Source: Mesorhizobium sp. B2-4-3 (GTDB taxonomy: Bacteria > Pseudomonadota > Alphaproteobacteria > Rhizobiales > Rhizobiaceae). Taken from it: a DNA stretch of 64,000 nt. Made by a program: the position numbers and the translations under genes. The first letter of the stretch is position 1. Each line of letters starts with the position of its first letter. Positions 29,826 through 39,013 of this stretch are shown piece after piece. Under the pieces are notes generated by a model, which was not told the DNA's origin, did not search any database, and saw nothing but the letters and a program-made list of their open reading frames with translations. The stretch spans positions 1 through 64,000 of the forward strand of contig NZ_VFVL01000013.1 of NCBI RefSeq assembly GCF_006442815.1, read 5' to 3'.

Positions 29826-31084
29826 ATAGGTTTGAGATAGCGTTCCGGGCTGAGGTCGCGCGCGTTGATCTCCGGCACCCGGTTCGACATGATGTCGGCC
29901 AGCACCTTGGCCGAGCCGCAGGCCATGGTCCAGCCGAGCGTGCCGTGGCCGGTGTTGAGGTAGAGGTTGGCAACCTCGCTTTGTCCGATCAGGGGCGGTC
30001 CGTCCGGCGTCATTGGCCGCAAGCCGCACCAGAAGCTCGCCGCCTTGAGGTCGCCGCCGCCGGGGAAAAGATCACCGACCGAATGTTCCAGCGTGCGGCG
30101 GCGCGATTCCTGAAGGCGAAGATCATAGCCCGAAATCTCCGCCGTGCCGCCGACGCGGATGCGGTCGCCGAGCCTGGTGATCGCCACCTTGTAGGTCTCG
30201 TCCATGACAGTCGACACCGGTGCTGCCTCGGCGTTGGCGATCGGCACGGTGATCGAATAGCCCTTGACCGGATAGACCGGAATCGGCCGCCCCAGCGAGC
30301 GCATGAACTGCGCCGAATAGCTGCCCATCGCCATCACGAAGGCGTCCGCCGTTTTCCATCCGCTGTCCGTAAGCACATTGGTGAGGCGATTGCGGTTCCT
30401 GACGATGCGCCGGATGGTCGAGCCGTATTCGAAGGTCACGCCGCGCGCCACGCAGAGTTCCGCGAGCCTGTCGGTGAACATCTTGCAGTCGCCGGTCTCG
30501 TCGCCCGGAAGCCTGAGGCCGCCGACGAATTTATCGCGCACCGCCGCAAGGGCCGGCTCGGCCGCGACACAGCCGTCGCGGTCCAGGATTTCATAAGGCA
30601 CGCCGTATTTCTTCAGCACCTCGACGTCGCCGCCGGTACCGTCGAGCTGCTTCTGCTTGCGGAAGAGCTGCAGCGTGCCCTTGCTCCGTTCGTCGTAAGT
30701 GATGCCGGTCGCCTCGCGCAGCGCCTTCAGCGTGTCGCGGCTGTATTCGGCAAGCGGCACCATGCGCGACTTGTTGAGCGCGTAGCGCTCGGCCGTGCAG
30801 TTGCGCAGCATCTTGAGGAGCCAGGTCCACATATGCGGGTCGAAAGCCGGCCGCACCACCAGCGGGCCGTATTTCATCAACAGCCATTTGACGGCCTTGA
30901 CCGGGATGCCCGGCCCGGCCCAAGGCGAGGCATAGCCCGGCGACACTTCGCCGGCATTGGCGAAGCTGGTTTCGAGCGCCGGCCCTGGCTGGCGATCGTA
31001 GACGGTCACTTCATGACCGGCCTCGGCGAGGAAGTAGGCGGTGGTAACCCCGATCACGCCGCCGCCCAGCACGATGACTTTCAT
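29822..31084 (-). CDS. dadA: D-amino acid dehydrogenase small subunit DadA
   Basis: Oxidatively deaminates D-alanine and other D-amino acids to 2-oxo acids at the inner membrane. The 420-residue protein has the FAD motif [39 protein letters not shown] and the C-terminal [20 protein letters not shown], all standard for DadA. It follows the alanine racemase gene (88-base gap) on the same strand, the classic dad catabolic pair. The stop codon lies within a repeat. Confidence 0.95.
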   Translation of the reverse strand: MKVIVLGGGVIGVTTAYFLAEAGHEVTVYDRQPGPALETSFANAGEVSPGYASPWAGPGIPVKAVKWLLMKYGPLVVRPAFDPHMWTWLLKMLRNCTAERYALNKSRMVPLAEYSRDTLKALREATGITYDERSKGTLQLFRKQKQLDGTGGDVEVLKKYGVPYEILDRDGCVAAEPALAAVRDKFVGGLRLPGDETGDCKMFTDRLAELCVARGVTFEYGSTIRRIVRNRNRLTNVLTDSGWKTADAFVMAMGSYSAQFMRSLGRPIPVYPVKGYSITVPIANAEAAPVSTVMDETYKVAITRLGDRIRVGGTAEISGYDLRLQESRRRTLEHSVGDLFPGGGDLKAASFWCGLRPMTPDGPPLIGQSEVANLYLNTGHGTLGWTMACGSAKVLADIMSNRVPEINARDLSPERYLKPI

Positions 31085-31171
31085 TCAAAGCTCCCTCGAA
31101 GGCCGATCATGCTGCCTGAGGCATGGCCATTCCCTGTCTGCCGGATTTTGCGGCACCCGCCAAGTGCTGCG

Positions 31172-32323
31172 TTATCCGCCGACGTAGCGGCGGTGAAAGC
31201 GCGCACCTAGGCTGGTCAATATCTCGTAGCCGATGGTGCCGGCATGGCCGGCCGCGTCGTCGACGCTTTGCGCCGGACCGATGAGCTCGACGAGGTCGCC
31301 TTCGCCGAGCCGACCTGCCGGAAGCGCCGAAATGTCGAGGATGATCGAGTCCATCGACACGCGCCCGATAAAAGGCAATCGGGTGCCCTCGAACCAGGCG
31401 GCCGAAGCGGCGCGCCGGTGCCAGCCGTCGCCATAGCCTAGCGAAATGGTCGCCAGCCTGAGCGGCCCGTCCGCCTGGTGGCTGTGGCCATAGCCGATGC
31501 CGGCGCCGGCGCCGACGTGCCGGGTCTGCGCCACCTTGGCTTGCAGCCTTATGACTGGCAGCATCGGGTTGGGGTCATGCGGTGTCGGGTTGACCCCGTA
31601 AAGCGCGGCTCCTGGGCGGGCGAGGTCGTAGTGGTAGGCCAGTCCGAGAAAGATACCGGACGAATTGGCCAGTGAGGCGGGTGCCGCGGGCAGTATCTTG
31701 CGCAGTCGTTCGAATTCCTGCCGCTGCTTCTCGTTCGCCGCCTGCTGCGGCTCGTCGGCGCGGGCGAGGTGGCTCATCACGAGACGGATATCGATGCCAT
31801 CGAAGGCGCCTGCCTCCGCCGCCATCGCCTCGACTTCCGCTGGCGCCATGCCGAGCCGGGCCATGCCGCTGTCGACCTGGATGGCAGCGGGCAGGCTTTG
31901 GCCCATGCCTCGCGCGGTCTCGCGCCAAGCCTTCAGTTGCATGGCGCTGTTGATGACCGGGCAAAGCCGGGCAGCCGTGGCTTCCGGTTCGGAACCCGGA
32001 GGCAGCCCGTTCAGCACGAAGATGTCGGGCCCCGGCCCGATCGCCTTGCGCAGCGCGATGCCCTCGCCGAGCAGCGCGACGAAGAAGATGTCACAGCCCT
32101 CCTTCGCCAGCGCCAAGGCCACTTGCGCGGCGCCAAGTCCATAGCCGTCCGCCTTGAGCACGCTGGCGCAGCGGACGCCATTGAGCCGTGTCTTCAGCCG
32201 GCGGTAGTTTTCCCGGATGGCGCCGAGGTCGATCGTCAGGATCGCGCCGGCGGCGACCTCGCTCACAGTCGAACCGCTGCTTGCATCATGTGCCGAAAAC
32301 CCGCGTCCGGTGTCGTCGTTCAT
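31172..32323 (-). CDS. alr: Alanine racemase
   Basis: PLP enzyme interconverting L- and D-alanine. The 383-residue protein has the PLP lysine in SVLKADGYGLGA, the GxGIGYGHSH segment with the second catalytic tyrosine, and the terminal IGYEILTSLGARFHRRYVGG. The first about 25 residues before ILTIDLGAIRENY are a little longer than usual, and a start further in is not offered by the sequence. Linkage with dadA suggests the catabolic (DadX) isoform, though it could also supply D-Ala for peptidoglycan. Confidence 0.95.
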   Translation of the reverse strand: MNDDTGRGFSAHDASSGSTVSEVAAGAILTIDLGAIRENYRRLKTRLNGVRCASVLKADGYGLGAAQVALALAKEGCDIFFVALLGEGIALRKAIGPGPDIFVLNGLPPGSEPEATAARLCPVINSAMQLKAWRETARGMGQSLPAAIQVDSGMARLGMAPAEVEAMAAEAGAFDGIDIRLVMSHLARADEPQQAANEKQRQEFERLRKILPAAPASLANSSGIFLGLAYHYDLARPGAALYGVNPTPHDPNPMLPVIRLQAKVAQTRHVGAGAGIGYGHSHQADGPLRLATISLGYGDGWHRRAASAAWFEGTRLPFIGRVSMDSIILDISALPAGRLGEGDLVELIGPAQSVDDAAGHAGTIGYEILTSLGARFHRRYVGG

Positions 32324-32396
32324 GGCGACCCCCGTTCATTGCATCGGCAATCAATACGGCCACAGGGCCGCCGCGACAACCGGGACGGAGGGCCGC

Positions 32397-32915
32397 TTAG
32401 GGTACGAGGTGCTGGAAGGCCGCGACGACCTGCTCGTAGACCTTGCGCTTGAACGGCACGATCAGCTCGGGCAACTCGCGCATCGGCCGCCAGGCCCATT
32501 CATCGAACTCGGCGGTGTGGCCGCCGGGCGGCGGATTGATCTCGATCTCGCCTTCGTCGCCCTCGAACCGGTAGGCGAACCATTTCTGCGTCTGGCCGCG
32601 ATAGCGGCCCTTGAAGGCGACGCCGACCAGATGCGGCGGCAGCTCGTAATTGATCCAGCGCGGCGCCTCGGCCAGCAGCGACACGCTGCGCATGCCGGTT
32701 TCCTCATAGAGCTCGCGGCCCGCGGCATCGATCGGCTCTTCGCCCTTGTCGATGCCGCCTTGCGGCATCTGCCAAAGCTGCGTCGTGCCGGCAAACTCGC
32801 TGTCCGGTTCGGCGATGCGGTGCCCGACCCAGACCAGGCCTGCTCCGTTGAGGATCATCAGCCCGACGCACGGACGGTAAGGCAGCGTTTCAGGATCGAT
32901 CTTTTTCTTGGACAT
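32397..32915 (-). CDS. rppH: RNA pyrophosphohydrolase RppH
   Basis: Nudix enzyme that removes pyrophosphate from 5'-triphosphorylated RNA and so starts decay. The 172-residue protein [20 protein letters not shown] has the Nudix box [20 protein letters not shown] plus TGM, and KWFAYRFEG and EFDEWAW in the second half. Last gene of the conserved envC-ctpA-deacetylase-rppH series; the 153-base upstream gap contains a family B repeat, so it may be less tightly coupled than in relatives. Confidence 0.95.
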   Translation of the reverse strand: MSKKKIDPETLPYRPCVGLMILNGAGLVWVGHRIAEPDSEFAGTTQLWQMPQGGIDKGEEPIDAAGRELYEETGMRSVSLLAEAPRWINYELPPHLVGVAFKGRYRGQTQKWFAYRFEGDEGEIEINPPPGGHTAEFDEWAWRPMRELPELIVPFKRKVYEQVVAAFQHLVP

Positions 32916-32944
32916 CGGGTGTTCCAGCCGTTTTGAGAATTCGC

Positions 32945-33048
32945 TCCGGCGAGGCAGATGGCGAGTGGTTTCGAGAACCGGAGCGGAGCGTACTTTAAAG
33001 TACGTGAGCACCGGAAGCGCAGAAAACGCCGCCAGATGCCCGCCGGAG
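32945..33048. repeat. Palindromic intergenic repeat family B, second copy
   Basis: Shares GAGAACCGGAGCGGAGCGTA and TACGTGAGCACCGGAAGCGC with the copy at 29678-29825, here around CTTTAAAG. The outer arms differ (CTCCGGCGAGGCAGATGGCG and CGCCAGATGCCCGCCGGAG), so the core has been combined with other flanks. It lies between the deacetylase stop and the rppH start, probably in the rppH leader. Confidence 0.7.
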
Positions 33049-33068
33049 TAGAATTATCAAGACGGCTG

Positions 33069-34301
33069 CTAGCCTTTTTGCGGATCAATGGCCACCGCCG
33101 AGATCGGCACGATCTCGATGCCGCGCTTCTTCGCCTCGGCAATCCAGGGCGTCACCGTGTCGACGGTGATATCGAAGGCCGAACCGATGCCGACGGCGCT
33201 TCCCTTGGCCCGCGCCGTCGCTTCCAGGCTGTCCAGCTTCTTGAGGATTTCGCCGCGGTCCTGCACGGCATCGATCGCCATGTCGCCGGCGACGAACGGC
33301 ACGCCATCTTTCAATGCCAAATCAGGCGCAACGCTGCGGGCGGATGAGCCGTCATCGATATAGGCAAGCCCCCGTCGGCCGAGCTCCGCCATGAACGGTT
33401 CCATCGCCGAGGCGTCGGCCGAGAAGCGCGCGCCCATATAGTTCATGACCCCGGTATAGTTGGTCGTGCGCGACAGCGCCCAGTGTAGGCTCTTCAGGTT
33501 CTCGTCCGGGCTGGCCGACACCGTCAGCGTGTTGCGGCCGGGATTGACGTTGGGATAATCGAACGGCTCGAGCGGCACCTGCATGACGATCTCATGCCCG
33601 CTCTGCCTTGCCGCCTGCATCCAGCGGCCGATGCTGTTGCCTTGCGGCGCGAAAGCCAGCGTCACTTCGGCCGGCAGCTTGGCGATCGCGGCTTGCGTGC
33701 CGGTCTGCGAGACGGCGAGCCCGCCGATGACGATCGCCACCCGTGCCCCGCGCGCGCCGGACCACGGCCGCGCATAGACGTCGAACGGCCGCCGGCCGTC
33801 GGCGCTGCGTATCGGCAGCGGACCGGCGTCGCCGGCCTCGATCAGCGCCCTGTCCGGGATATGGGCGACCTTGAGATTCTGGCCGAGCGTCGACGGATCG
33901 CGAATGACGATCGCCGCCTTCGGCGGGCCGTCGCCCTCCTCGGTCTGGACGTGGATGATCTGCGGGCCGCCGCTCTTCATCGGCGTGCTGGCCTGTGGCG
34001 TCGTAGCCGAAACCGGAGCCGGCACTGGCGCCGCTGCCGCCGCAGGGGCAGCGGTGACCTTCGGCGTCGAAACGGCCACTTCTTCCGGCTTGCGGAACGG
34101 CCTTTCACGCAGCGCGATAGCGCCGGAAACACCGATCACGCCAAGCACGGCCAGCACAGCGACGAGCGTGCCGGAGCCGATGCCGCGCGAGGCCTTGCGC
34201 TGAGTTCGGAGCGTCTGTCCGAGCGGGCGTTCAATGTCCTTGCCGATCTCAGCCAAGTCGTGTTTCCCCGGAAGCACGCCAGGGTCACTTTTTCGTGACA
34301 T
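33069..34301 (-). CDS. Divergent polysaccharide deacetylase family protein (YibQ-like)
   Basis: The 410-residue protein has a cytoplasmic N terminus of about 45 residues, one membrane anchor (LVAVLAVLGVIGVSGAIAL), an A/P/V-rich periplasmic linker and a C-terminal NodB-like divergent deacetylase domain with VAIVIGGLAVSQTGTQ, HEIVMQVPLEPFDYP and MNYMGARFSAD. Divergent family members often lack the full metal triad and their substrate is unknown. Fixed rhizobial position between ctpA and rppH. ATG at 34301 chosen; the upstream frame to 34403 is not supported. Confidence 0.9.
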   Translation of the reverse strand: MSRKSDPGVLPGKHDLAEIGKDIERPLGQTLRTQRKASRGIGSGTLVAVLAVLGVIGVSGAIALRERPFRKPEEVAVSTPKVTAAPAAAAAPVPAPVSATTPQASTPMKSGGPQIIHVQTEEGDGPPKAAIVIRDPSTLGQNLKVAHIPDRALIEAGDAGPLPIRSADGRRPFDVYARPWSGARGARVAIVIGGLAVSQTGTQAAIAKLPAEVTLAFAPQGNSIGRWMQAARQSGHEIVMQVPLEPFDYPNVNPGRNTLTVSASPDENLKSLHWALSRTTNYTGVMNYMGARFSADASAMEPFMAELGRRGLAYIDDGSSARSVAPDLALKDGVPFVAGDMAIDAVQDRGEILKKLDSLEATARAKGSAVGIGSAFDITVDTVTPWIAEAKKRGIEIVPISAVAIDPQKG

Positions 34302-34440
34302 CTCGCGTAAACTTCGCAATCGCTGGCGCGATACCCCAGACGCGTGGCGCCCCAACCGCGGTCCCCGAATCAAACTGCCGGAACCTCGCGGCCCCGGCAG
34401 CATTGCATTGCTTCGCGCAGCCGGCCAGAGCCGGACCGCA

Positions 34441-35772
34441 TTACTGGTTCAGCACGGCCTTGTCCGGGTTCGGCGGGAACGACGGATCGGTCTTCTCGCC
34501 GCGCAGCAACTGCTCGGCATAGATCAGCTGCAGGTCGTTCTTCGGATCCGGCGGCACATAGGCGGCCGAGCCCGAACCGGTGGAGCTCTCGTCGGCGCCC
34601 TTGATGTGGCCCTTGAGATCGGATTCGCCGCGGGTCAGGTCGCGGCCCTGCAGATCCGGCGGCAGCGGCTGGTCGACCTTGATGTCGGGCGTGATGCCCT
34701 TGCCCTGGATCGACTTGCCCGACGGCGTGTAATAGAGCGCCGTGGTGAGCCGCAGCGCGCCATTCTCGCCGAGCGGGATGATGGTCTGCACCGAGCCCTT
34801 GCCGAAGGACTGCGTGCCGACCACCGTGACGCGGCGCAGGTCCTGCAGCGCGCCGGCGACGATTTCCGAGGCGCTCGCCGATCCGCCATTGACCAGCACG
34901 ATCATCGGCTTGCCGTTGATGTCGTCGATCTGCTTCGGCTTGGCGTCGAAGCGGGTGACGTCCTTCGGATCGCGGCCGCGCGTCGAAACGATCTCGCCGC
35001 GCTTGAGGAAGGCATCCGACACGCTGACCGCCTGGTCGAGCAGACCGCCCGGATTGAGGCGCAGGTCGAGCACATAGCCCTTCAGCTTGTCGTTCGGCAC
35101 CTGCTTCTTGATGTTCTCGATGGCGTTCTCGAGATCGTCATAGGTCTTCTCGGTGAAGGAGGTGATCTTCATGTAGCCGATGTCGTTCTCGACCCTGTAC
35201 TTCACCGCCTTGACCTTGATGACGTCGCGCACCACCGTGATTTCGATCGGCTTGTCGGCGCCCTGGCGCAGGATGGTGAGCTTGATCGGCGTGTTGACCG
35301 GTCCGCGCATCTTCTCGACCGCGTCGTTGAGGGTGAGGCCGCGCACCTCCTCGCCGTCGATCTTGGCGATGTAGTCGCCCGACAGCACACCCGCCTTGGC
35401 GGCCGGCGTATCATCGATCGGCGTGATGACCTTGACGAGGTCGTTCTCCATGGTGACCTCGATGCCGAGGCCGCCGAACTCACCCTTGGTCTGCACGCGC
35501 ATGTCCTGCGCCTGCTCGGCATTCATGTAGGAGGAGTGTGGGTCGAGCGAGGCCAGCATGCCGTTGATGGCGTTCTCGACGAGCGACTTGTCGTCCGGCG
35601 GCGTCACGTAATTGGCGCGCACGCGCTCGAAGATGTCGCCGAAGATCGCCAGCTGCTTGTAGGTTTCCGAACCCGCAGCGTTCGCCGCCGAACCCGGTGC
35701 GCCGTAGACCAGGCTCATTGCCGATGCGCCCATCAGCGCGCCGGCAAACAGAAGCGACAGTTTCCGCATCAT
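34441..35772 (-). CDS. ctpA: Carboxyl-terminal processing protease CtpA (S41 family)
   Basis: Periplasmic serine protease. The 443-residue precursor has a signal peptide (MMRKLSLLFAGALMGASAMS), a PDZ domain with EFGGLGIEVTMENDL, and the S41 catalytic Ser/Lys pair in VLVNGGSASASEIVAGAL and QSFGKGSVQTIIPL. Two adjacent ATGs (35772, 35769) are possible; GGAAGG lies upstream. The stop of the EnvC-like gene is at 35774, so the two are tightly coupled, consistent with a joint role in cell-wall hydrolase control. Confidence 0.95.
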   Translation of the reverse strand: MMRKLSLLFAGALMGASAMSLVYGAPGSAANAAGSETYKQLAIFGDIFERVRANYVTPPDDKSLVENAINGMLASLDPHSSYMNAEQAQDMRVQTKGEFGGLGIEVTMENDLVKVITPIDDTPAAKAGVLSGDYIAKIDGEEVRGLTLNDAVEKMRGPVNTPIKLTILRQGADKPIEITVVRDVIKVKAVKYRVENDIGYMKITSFTEKTYDDLENAIENIKKQVPNDKLKGYVLDLRLNPGGLLDQAVSVSDAFLKRGEIVSTRGRDPKDVTRFDAKPKQIDDINGKPMIVLVNGGSASASEIVAGALQDLRRVTVVGTQSFGKGSVQTIIPLGENGALRLTTALYYTPSGKSIQGKGITPDIKVDQPLPPDLQGRDLTRGESDLKGHIKGADESSTGSGSAAYVPPDPKNDLQLIYAEQLLRGEKTDPSFPPNPDKAVLNQ

Positions 35773-35773
35773 T

Positions 35774-37108
35774 TCACGTCCTTCCAGAAAATCGGTCCGC
35801 CCACCATGGGGCCGGATCGACGGGTTTTCCATCCTTACGGAACTCGACATAGAGTTCCAGCGCCGCATTTCCATTTCGCGAGGCCGAGGTGCTTGCCACC
35901 CGGGCCTCTCCCATCGCGCCGATCGGCTCTCCTGCGAGCACCGACTGTCCGGTCGCGACGCTGATTCTGCTCATCCCAGCCAGGACGACATGATACCCGT
36001 CGCCCGCATTGAGGATCAAGAGTTGACCATAGGAGCGAAACGGCCCCGCATAAAGCACGTTTCCATCCGCCGGCGCGGTGACGATGGCTCCCGATTGTGT
36101 CGCAACCATGTCGCCTTGCATCGCCGCGCCATTGCCGTCGTCGGCGCCGAAACGCAGTTTGATCTTGCCGATGACCGGCAGCGCGATCTGGCCCTGCAAT
36201 GCCGAAAACGGCGCCGATCCCGTGAGGCGGTTCGCCTCCGGCACCGGCAGCGCGGCGAGCTCGGTGGTCGAGGCCGTGGTGTCGTTGTCCGTCGATTTCC
36301 GCTCGCCCGCCTTGACCTGGTCCTGCGCCTTGCGCGCCTTGTCGGCTTCGAGCGAGGCGATCAGGTCCTTGAGGCTGCTCGCTTTCGCCGCCAGCTGCTG
36401 CGAGTGCTGCTGTTCGGCCGCCATCGCCGTTTGGGTATCGGCCTGCAGCTTTTTCTTGGCCTCCAGCAGCATGGTGAGCCGCTTCTTCTCGGCCGTCTGG
36501 TCGGTGACGGCGGCGGTCAACCTGGCGCGTTCGGCCTCGATGGAAGCCGTCACCCGGGTCTGTTCCTTGAGATCGGCCATCAGCCTCTCGGTCTGCTGGC
36601 GCAGTTCCGGCACCACCGCGCCGAGCAGGATGGCGCTGCGCACCGACGACAGCGCATCCTCGGGCTTGACCAGGATCGCCGGCGGCGGATTGAGCCCCAT
36701 GCGCTGCAAGGCGCCCAACACCTCGGCCAGCACGTCGCGGCGCGCCAGGAGCGAGGCGCGCAGCTTCGTTTCCTCGGCCTTCAGCGCTTCGAGCTTGGCG
36801 CCGATGTCCTCGATGTCCTGGCCGAGCTTCTGTTCCGTCATCGCCGACTGGATGAGCGCCGCGGTGATCGAGGCATAGTCCTTGCGCACCGAGGCGATGT
36901 CGGCGGCGAGCTTGCCCAGGCGCTCCGAAGACAAGGTGATCTCCTTGGAAATCTGCTCGTATTCGGCCCGGCTCTGATCCGGATCGGGCGCAAGGTCGAG
37001 CGCGTTCTCGGCCGCCCGGACCGGCCCGAGCGCGACCAGGGCGGCGACAAGGGTCAAGCCGCAGCGGCTGCGCCAGGCGCGCGTTCTCGGAGTCCAGCCT
37101 TCAGACAT
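35774..37108 (-). CDS. EnvC-like murein hydrolase activator, degenerate LytM domain
   Basis: The 444-residue protein has a signal-anchor (CGLTLVAALVALGPVRA), long coiled coils (about residues 45-260, e.g. QISKEITLSSERLGKLAADI) and a C-terminal M23/LytM fold. The metal ligands are replaced: the HxGxD position reads GDMVATQSG, the HG motif reads NAGDGY and HLHFE reads ELYVEF. This argues against enzymatic activity and for amidase activation like E. coli EnvC. Upstream of ctpA with a one-base gap. Confidence 0.9.
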   Translation of the reverse strand: MSEGWTPRTRAWRSRCGLTLVAALVALGPVRAAENALDLAPDPDQSRAEYEQISKEITLSSERLGKLAADIASVRKDYASITAALIQSAMTEQKLGQDIEDIGAKLEALKAEETKLRASLLARRDVLAEVLGALQRMGLNPPPAILVKPEDALSSVRSAILLGAVVPELRQQTERLMADLKEQTRVTASIEAERARLTAAVTDQTAEKKRLTMLLEAKKKLQADTQTAMAAEQQHSQQLAAKASSLKDLIASLEADKARKAQDQVKAGERKSTDNDTTASTTELAALPVPEANRLTGSAPFSALQGQIALPVIGKIKLRFGADDGNGAAMQGDMVATQSGAIVTAPADGNVLYAGPFRSYGQLLILNAGDGYHVVLAGMSRISVATGQSVLAGEPIGAMGEARVASTSASRNGNAALELYVEFRKDGKPVDPAPWWADRFSGRT

Positions 37109-37163
37109 CAGACCTCTAACCTATCCGCCGCTTCGTTAACGAACCATCAACCATGTTGGAAGC

Positions 37164-37217
37164 GAGCAATTCCAGGAAAGGTGTGTACGGTTTCCGTCTG
37201 GAATTGCGTAAGGACAA
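37164..37217. repeat. Short palindromic repeat family C, copy 1
   Basis: GAGCAATTCCAGGAAAGG and CCGTCTGGAATTGCGTAAGG are inverted ends around GTGTGTACGGTTT. A related copy is at 50166-50238 with a longer centre. It lies in the 740-base gap between rlmH and the envC-like gene. Confidence 0.65.
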
Positions 37218-37384
37218 CAATGATCGTGATGCCGCGCCATTGAGGCGGAAGTTCGGACAGCTACGTGTCTCCTAGTTCCTCGACACGGGGATTTTAAAAG
37301 GTTGCCGTTTGTCTTGGTGTAAGATTTTCCGTTCATGTCCGTGAAACCGGCGCAAACGCCGGGGATTGTTTGAAGCCGCCCCAA

Positions 37385-37570
37385 CCTCGTCATTCTATGG
37401 CGGAGCAAGGAGCGAAGCGACGCGGCGCAGACCATAGAATCCATGCCGTGACCTTTGAGCGCCGCCACGGTGCAGAATTTTGCTCCGCTGCACGCCTTGG
37501 CGAAGGTAACGGCATGGATTCTAGGAGCTTCGCGACGGAGCTCCGCTCCTGCTCCGCCCTAGAATGATGA
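37385..37570. repeat. Long palindromic intergenic repeat family A, second full copy
   Basis: Left end CCTCGTCATTCTATGGCGGA and right end CCGCCCTAGAATGATGAT correspond to the ends of the copy at 26672-26858, as do the inner ATCCATGCCGTGACC and GGTAACGGCATGGAT arms and the GTGCAGAATTTTGCTCCGCT centre. Same size (about 187 bases) and arrangement. Confidence 0.75.
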
Positions 37571-37848
37571 TCGCGATGGGCGTTTCGGCCAACCTCCAAC
37601 GCATGCCGCCTGCCAACGCAAACAAAGCCGACCGGTCAAAATCCTTTTGCAGTGCCACTAGAGACTCGGCTTTGATTGCGCTGGATAACATCCTGGGCCG
37701 ATGCGGCGCGGAATTCGCTCTCCTCCGCTCTAAGACCCGGTTCAAGGCGGCTCTTCAGCCGATCCCACGCTTCCTCGCCGGTCTGCAAATCGCAATGGAT
37801 CAGGTGACCGAGGATATTCCTGCAGCCGGCCTCGTGCGGGCGCCTCGA
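37571..37848. other. Gap between repeat and rlmH, possible small or decayed frame
   Basis: No firmly supported gene. On the minus strand a frame from TTG at 37788 to TGA at 37636 would encode 50 residues (MQTGEEAWDRLKSRLEPGLR at its start) with protein-like charge distribution, and the same frame stays open back to the rlmH stop. No ATG and no clear ribosome site are present, so it is as likely a decayed gene end as a real small protein. Confidence 0.3.
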
Positions 37849-38331
37849 TCACGATCGATGATATGGATGACCGGAAAGGATCGTCGCGACCCGATAGAGC
37901 TGCTCGCCCAGCATGACGCGCACCAGCTGGTGCGGCCAGGTCAGCGCGCCGAACGACAGCACAAGGTCGGCCTGCTCGCGCAAGGATCTGTCATGGCCGT
38001 CGGCACCGCCGATGGCGACGACGAGCGCCTTGCGGCCGCCGTCGCGCAACTGGCCGATGCGGGCGGCCAGTTCCTCCGAGGAGAGCGGCTTGCCGCGTTC
38101 GTCGAGCAGGATGAGAACGGAGCCCGGCTGTAACTGCGCCTGCAGCTTCTGGGCTTCCTCGCGGCGGCGCTCGTCGGCGCTCTGTCCGCGGCTTTCGGGA
38201 ACCTCGACGATGCCGGCAAATTCCAGCCCGACCGCGGGCCCGCTCTTCGAAAAGCGCTCGAAATAGCGGTCGGCGAGTTCTCTCTCGGGGCCGGTCTTCA
38301 TCCGGCCCACGGCATGAACGGTGATCTTCAT
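37849..38331 (-). CDS. rlmH: 23S rRNA (pseudouridine1915-N3)-methyltransferase RlmH
   Basis: SPOUT methyltransferase acting on helix 69 of 23S rRNA. The 160-residue protein MKITVHAVGRMKTGPER has VLILLDERGKPLSSEE, the SAM-knot sequence VAIGGADGHD and the conserved LTWPHQLVRVMLGEQLYRA-like C terminus (here LVRVMLGEQLYRVATI). Follows rsfS by 62 bases, the standard pair. Confidence 0.96.
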   Translation of the reverse strand: MKITVHAVGRMKTGPERELADRYFERFSKSGPAVGLEFAGIVEVPESRGQSADERRREEAQKLQAQLQPGSVLILLDERGKPLSSEELAARIGQLRDGGRKALVVAIGGADGHDRSLREQADLVLSFGALTWPHQLVRVMLGEQLYRVATILSGHPYHRS

Positions 38332-38393
38332 CCTCGCCCCGGCGAGCTTGTCCTAACGCATACCGTGACGGTTCACGGCACGCGGATCAAGGC

Positions 38394-38771
38394 TCAGTGC
38401 AAGGTCTCTTCCTCGAGATCCGGCGCCTGCCACATCTTTTCCAGATTGTAGAATTCGCGGACTTCGGGGCGGAAGACATGGACGATGATGTCGCCCGAAT
38501 CGATCAGGACCCAGTCGGCGCCGGCCAGCCCCTCGACGCGCGCCGTGCCGAGGCCGGCATCCTTCAGCGCCTTGAGGAGATGATCGGCGACAGCCGAGAC
38601 ATGACGGTGCGATCGACCCGAGGCGATGACCATGTAGTCGCCGAGGCTCGATTTTCCCTGGATGTCGATTGAGACGATGTTTTCGGCCTTGGAGTCTTCC
38701 AGACTGGCAAGGACTGTGTCGATGGCGAGGGACGCGGCGTCGTTTCCGCTGATCCCTGCCGGCGAAGGCAT
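38394..38771 (-). CDS. rsfS: Ribosome silencing factor RsfS
   Basis: Binds uL14 and blocks subunit joining under starvation. The 125-residue protein from ATG 38771 (GAAGG upstream) has SKAENIVSIDIQGKSSLGDY, VIASGRSHRHVSAVAD and GADWVLIDSGDIIVHVFRPE, all typical. An upstream ATG at 38861 would add 30 residues not seen in most homologs. Normally nadD lies directly upstream; here three unrelated genes separate them. Confidence 0.95.
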   Translation of the reverse strand: MPSPAGISGNDAASLAIDTVLASLEDSKAENIVSIDIQGKSSLGDYMVIASGRSHRHVSAVADHLLKALKDAGLGTARVEGLAGADWVLIDSGDIIVHVFRPEVREFYNLEKMWQAPDLEEETLH

Positions 38772-39013
38772 GATATCAGCCTTCTTCCGCAGTGCTGTTC
38801 TCAGTGTGTTTCCTTTCCCAACAAGAACAACCAAATCACCAGGCAAATCAGGTGACACCACTTAGATAGGCAGAGTTCCGTTGCAGTTTCAAGACGGGCG
38901 CGCCCTGCCCGCGCCAACGCGGCTCTGCCCGGCAGGTTCCGTCGCCCCGAAAAATCGGAACCCTTTGCGCTTTGCATGGGTTATCGGCTCACTGACCAAC
39001 GGGGACTTCATCC

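Noticed and set aside
35774..37108. Active M23 metallopeptidase
   Set aside because: The zinc ligands of the LytM fold are replaced, so it is described as an EnvC-like activator.
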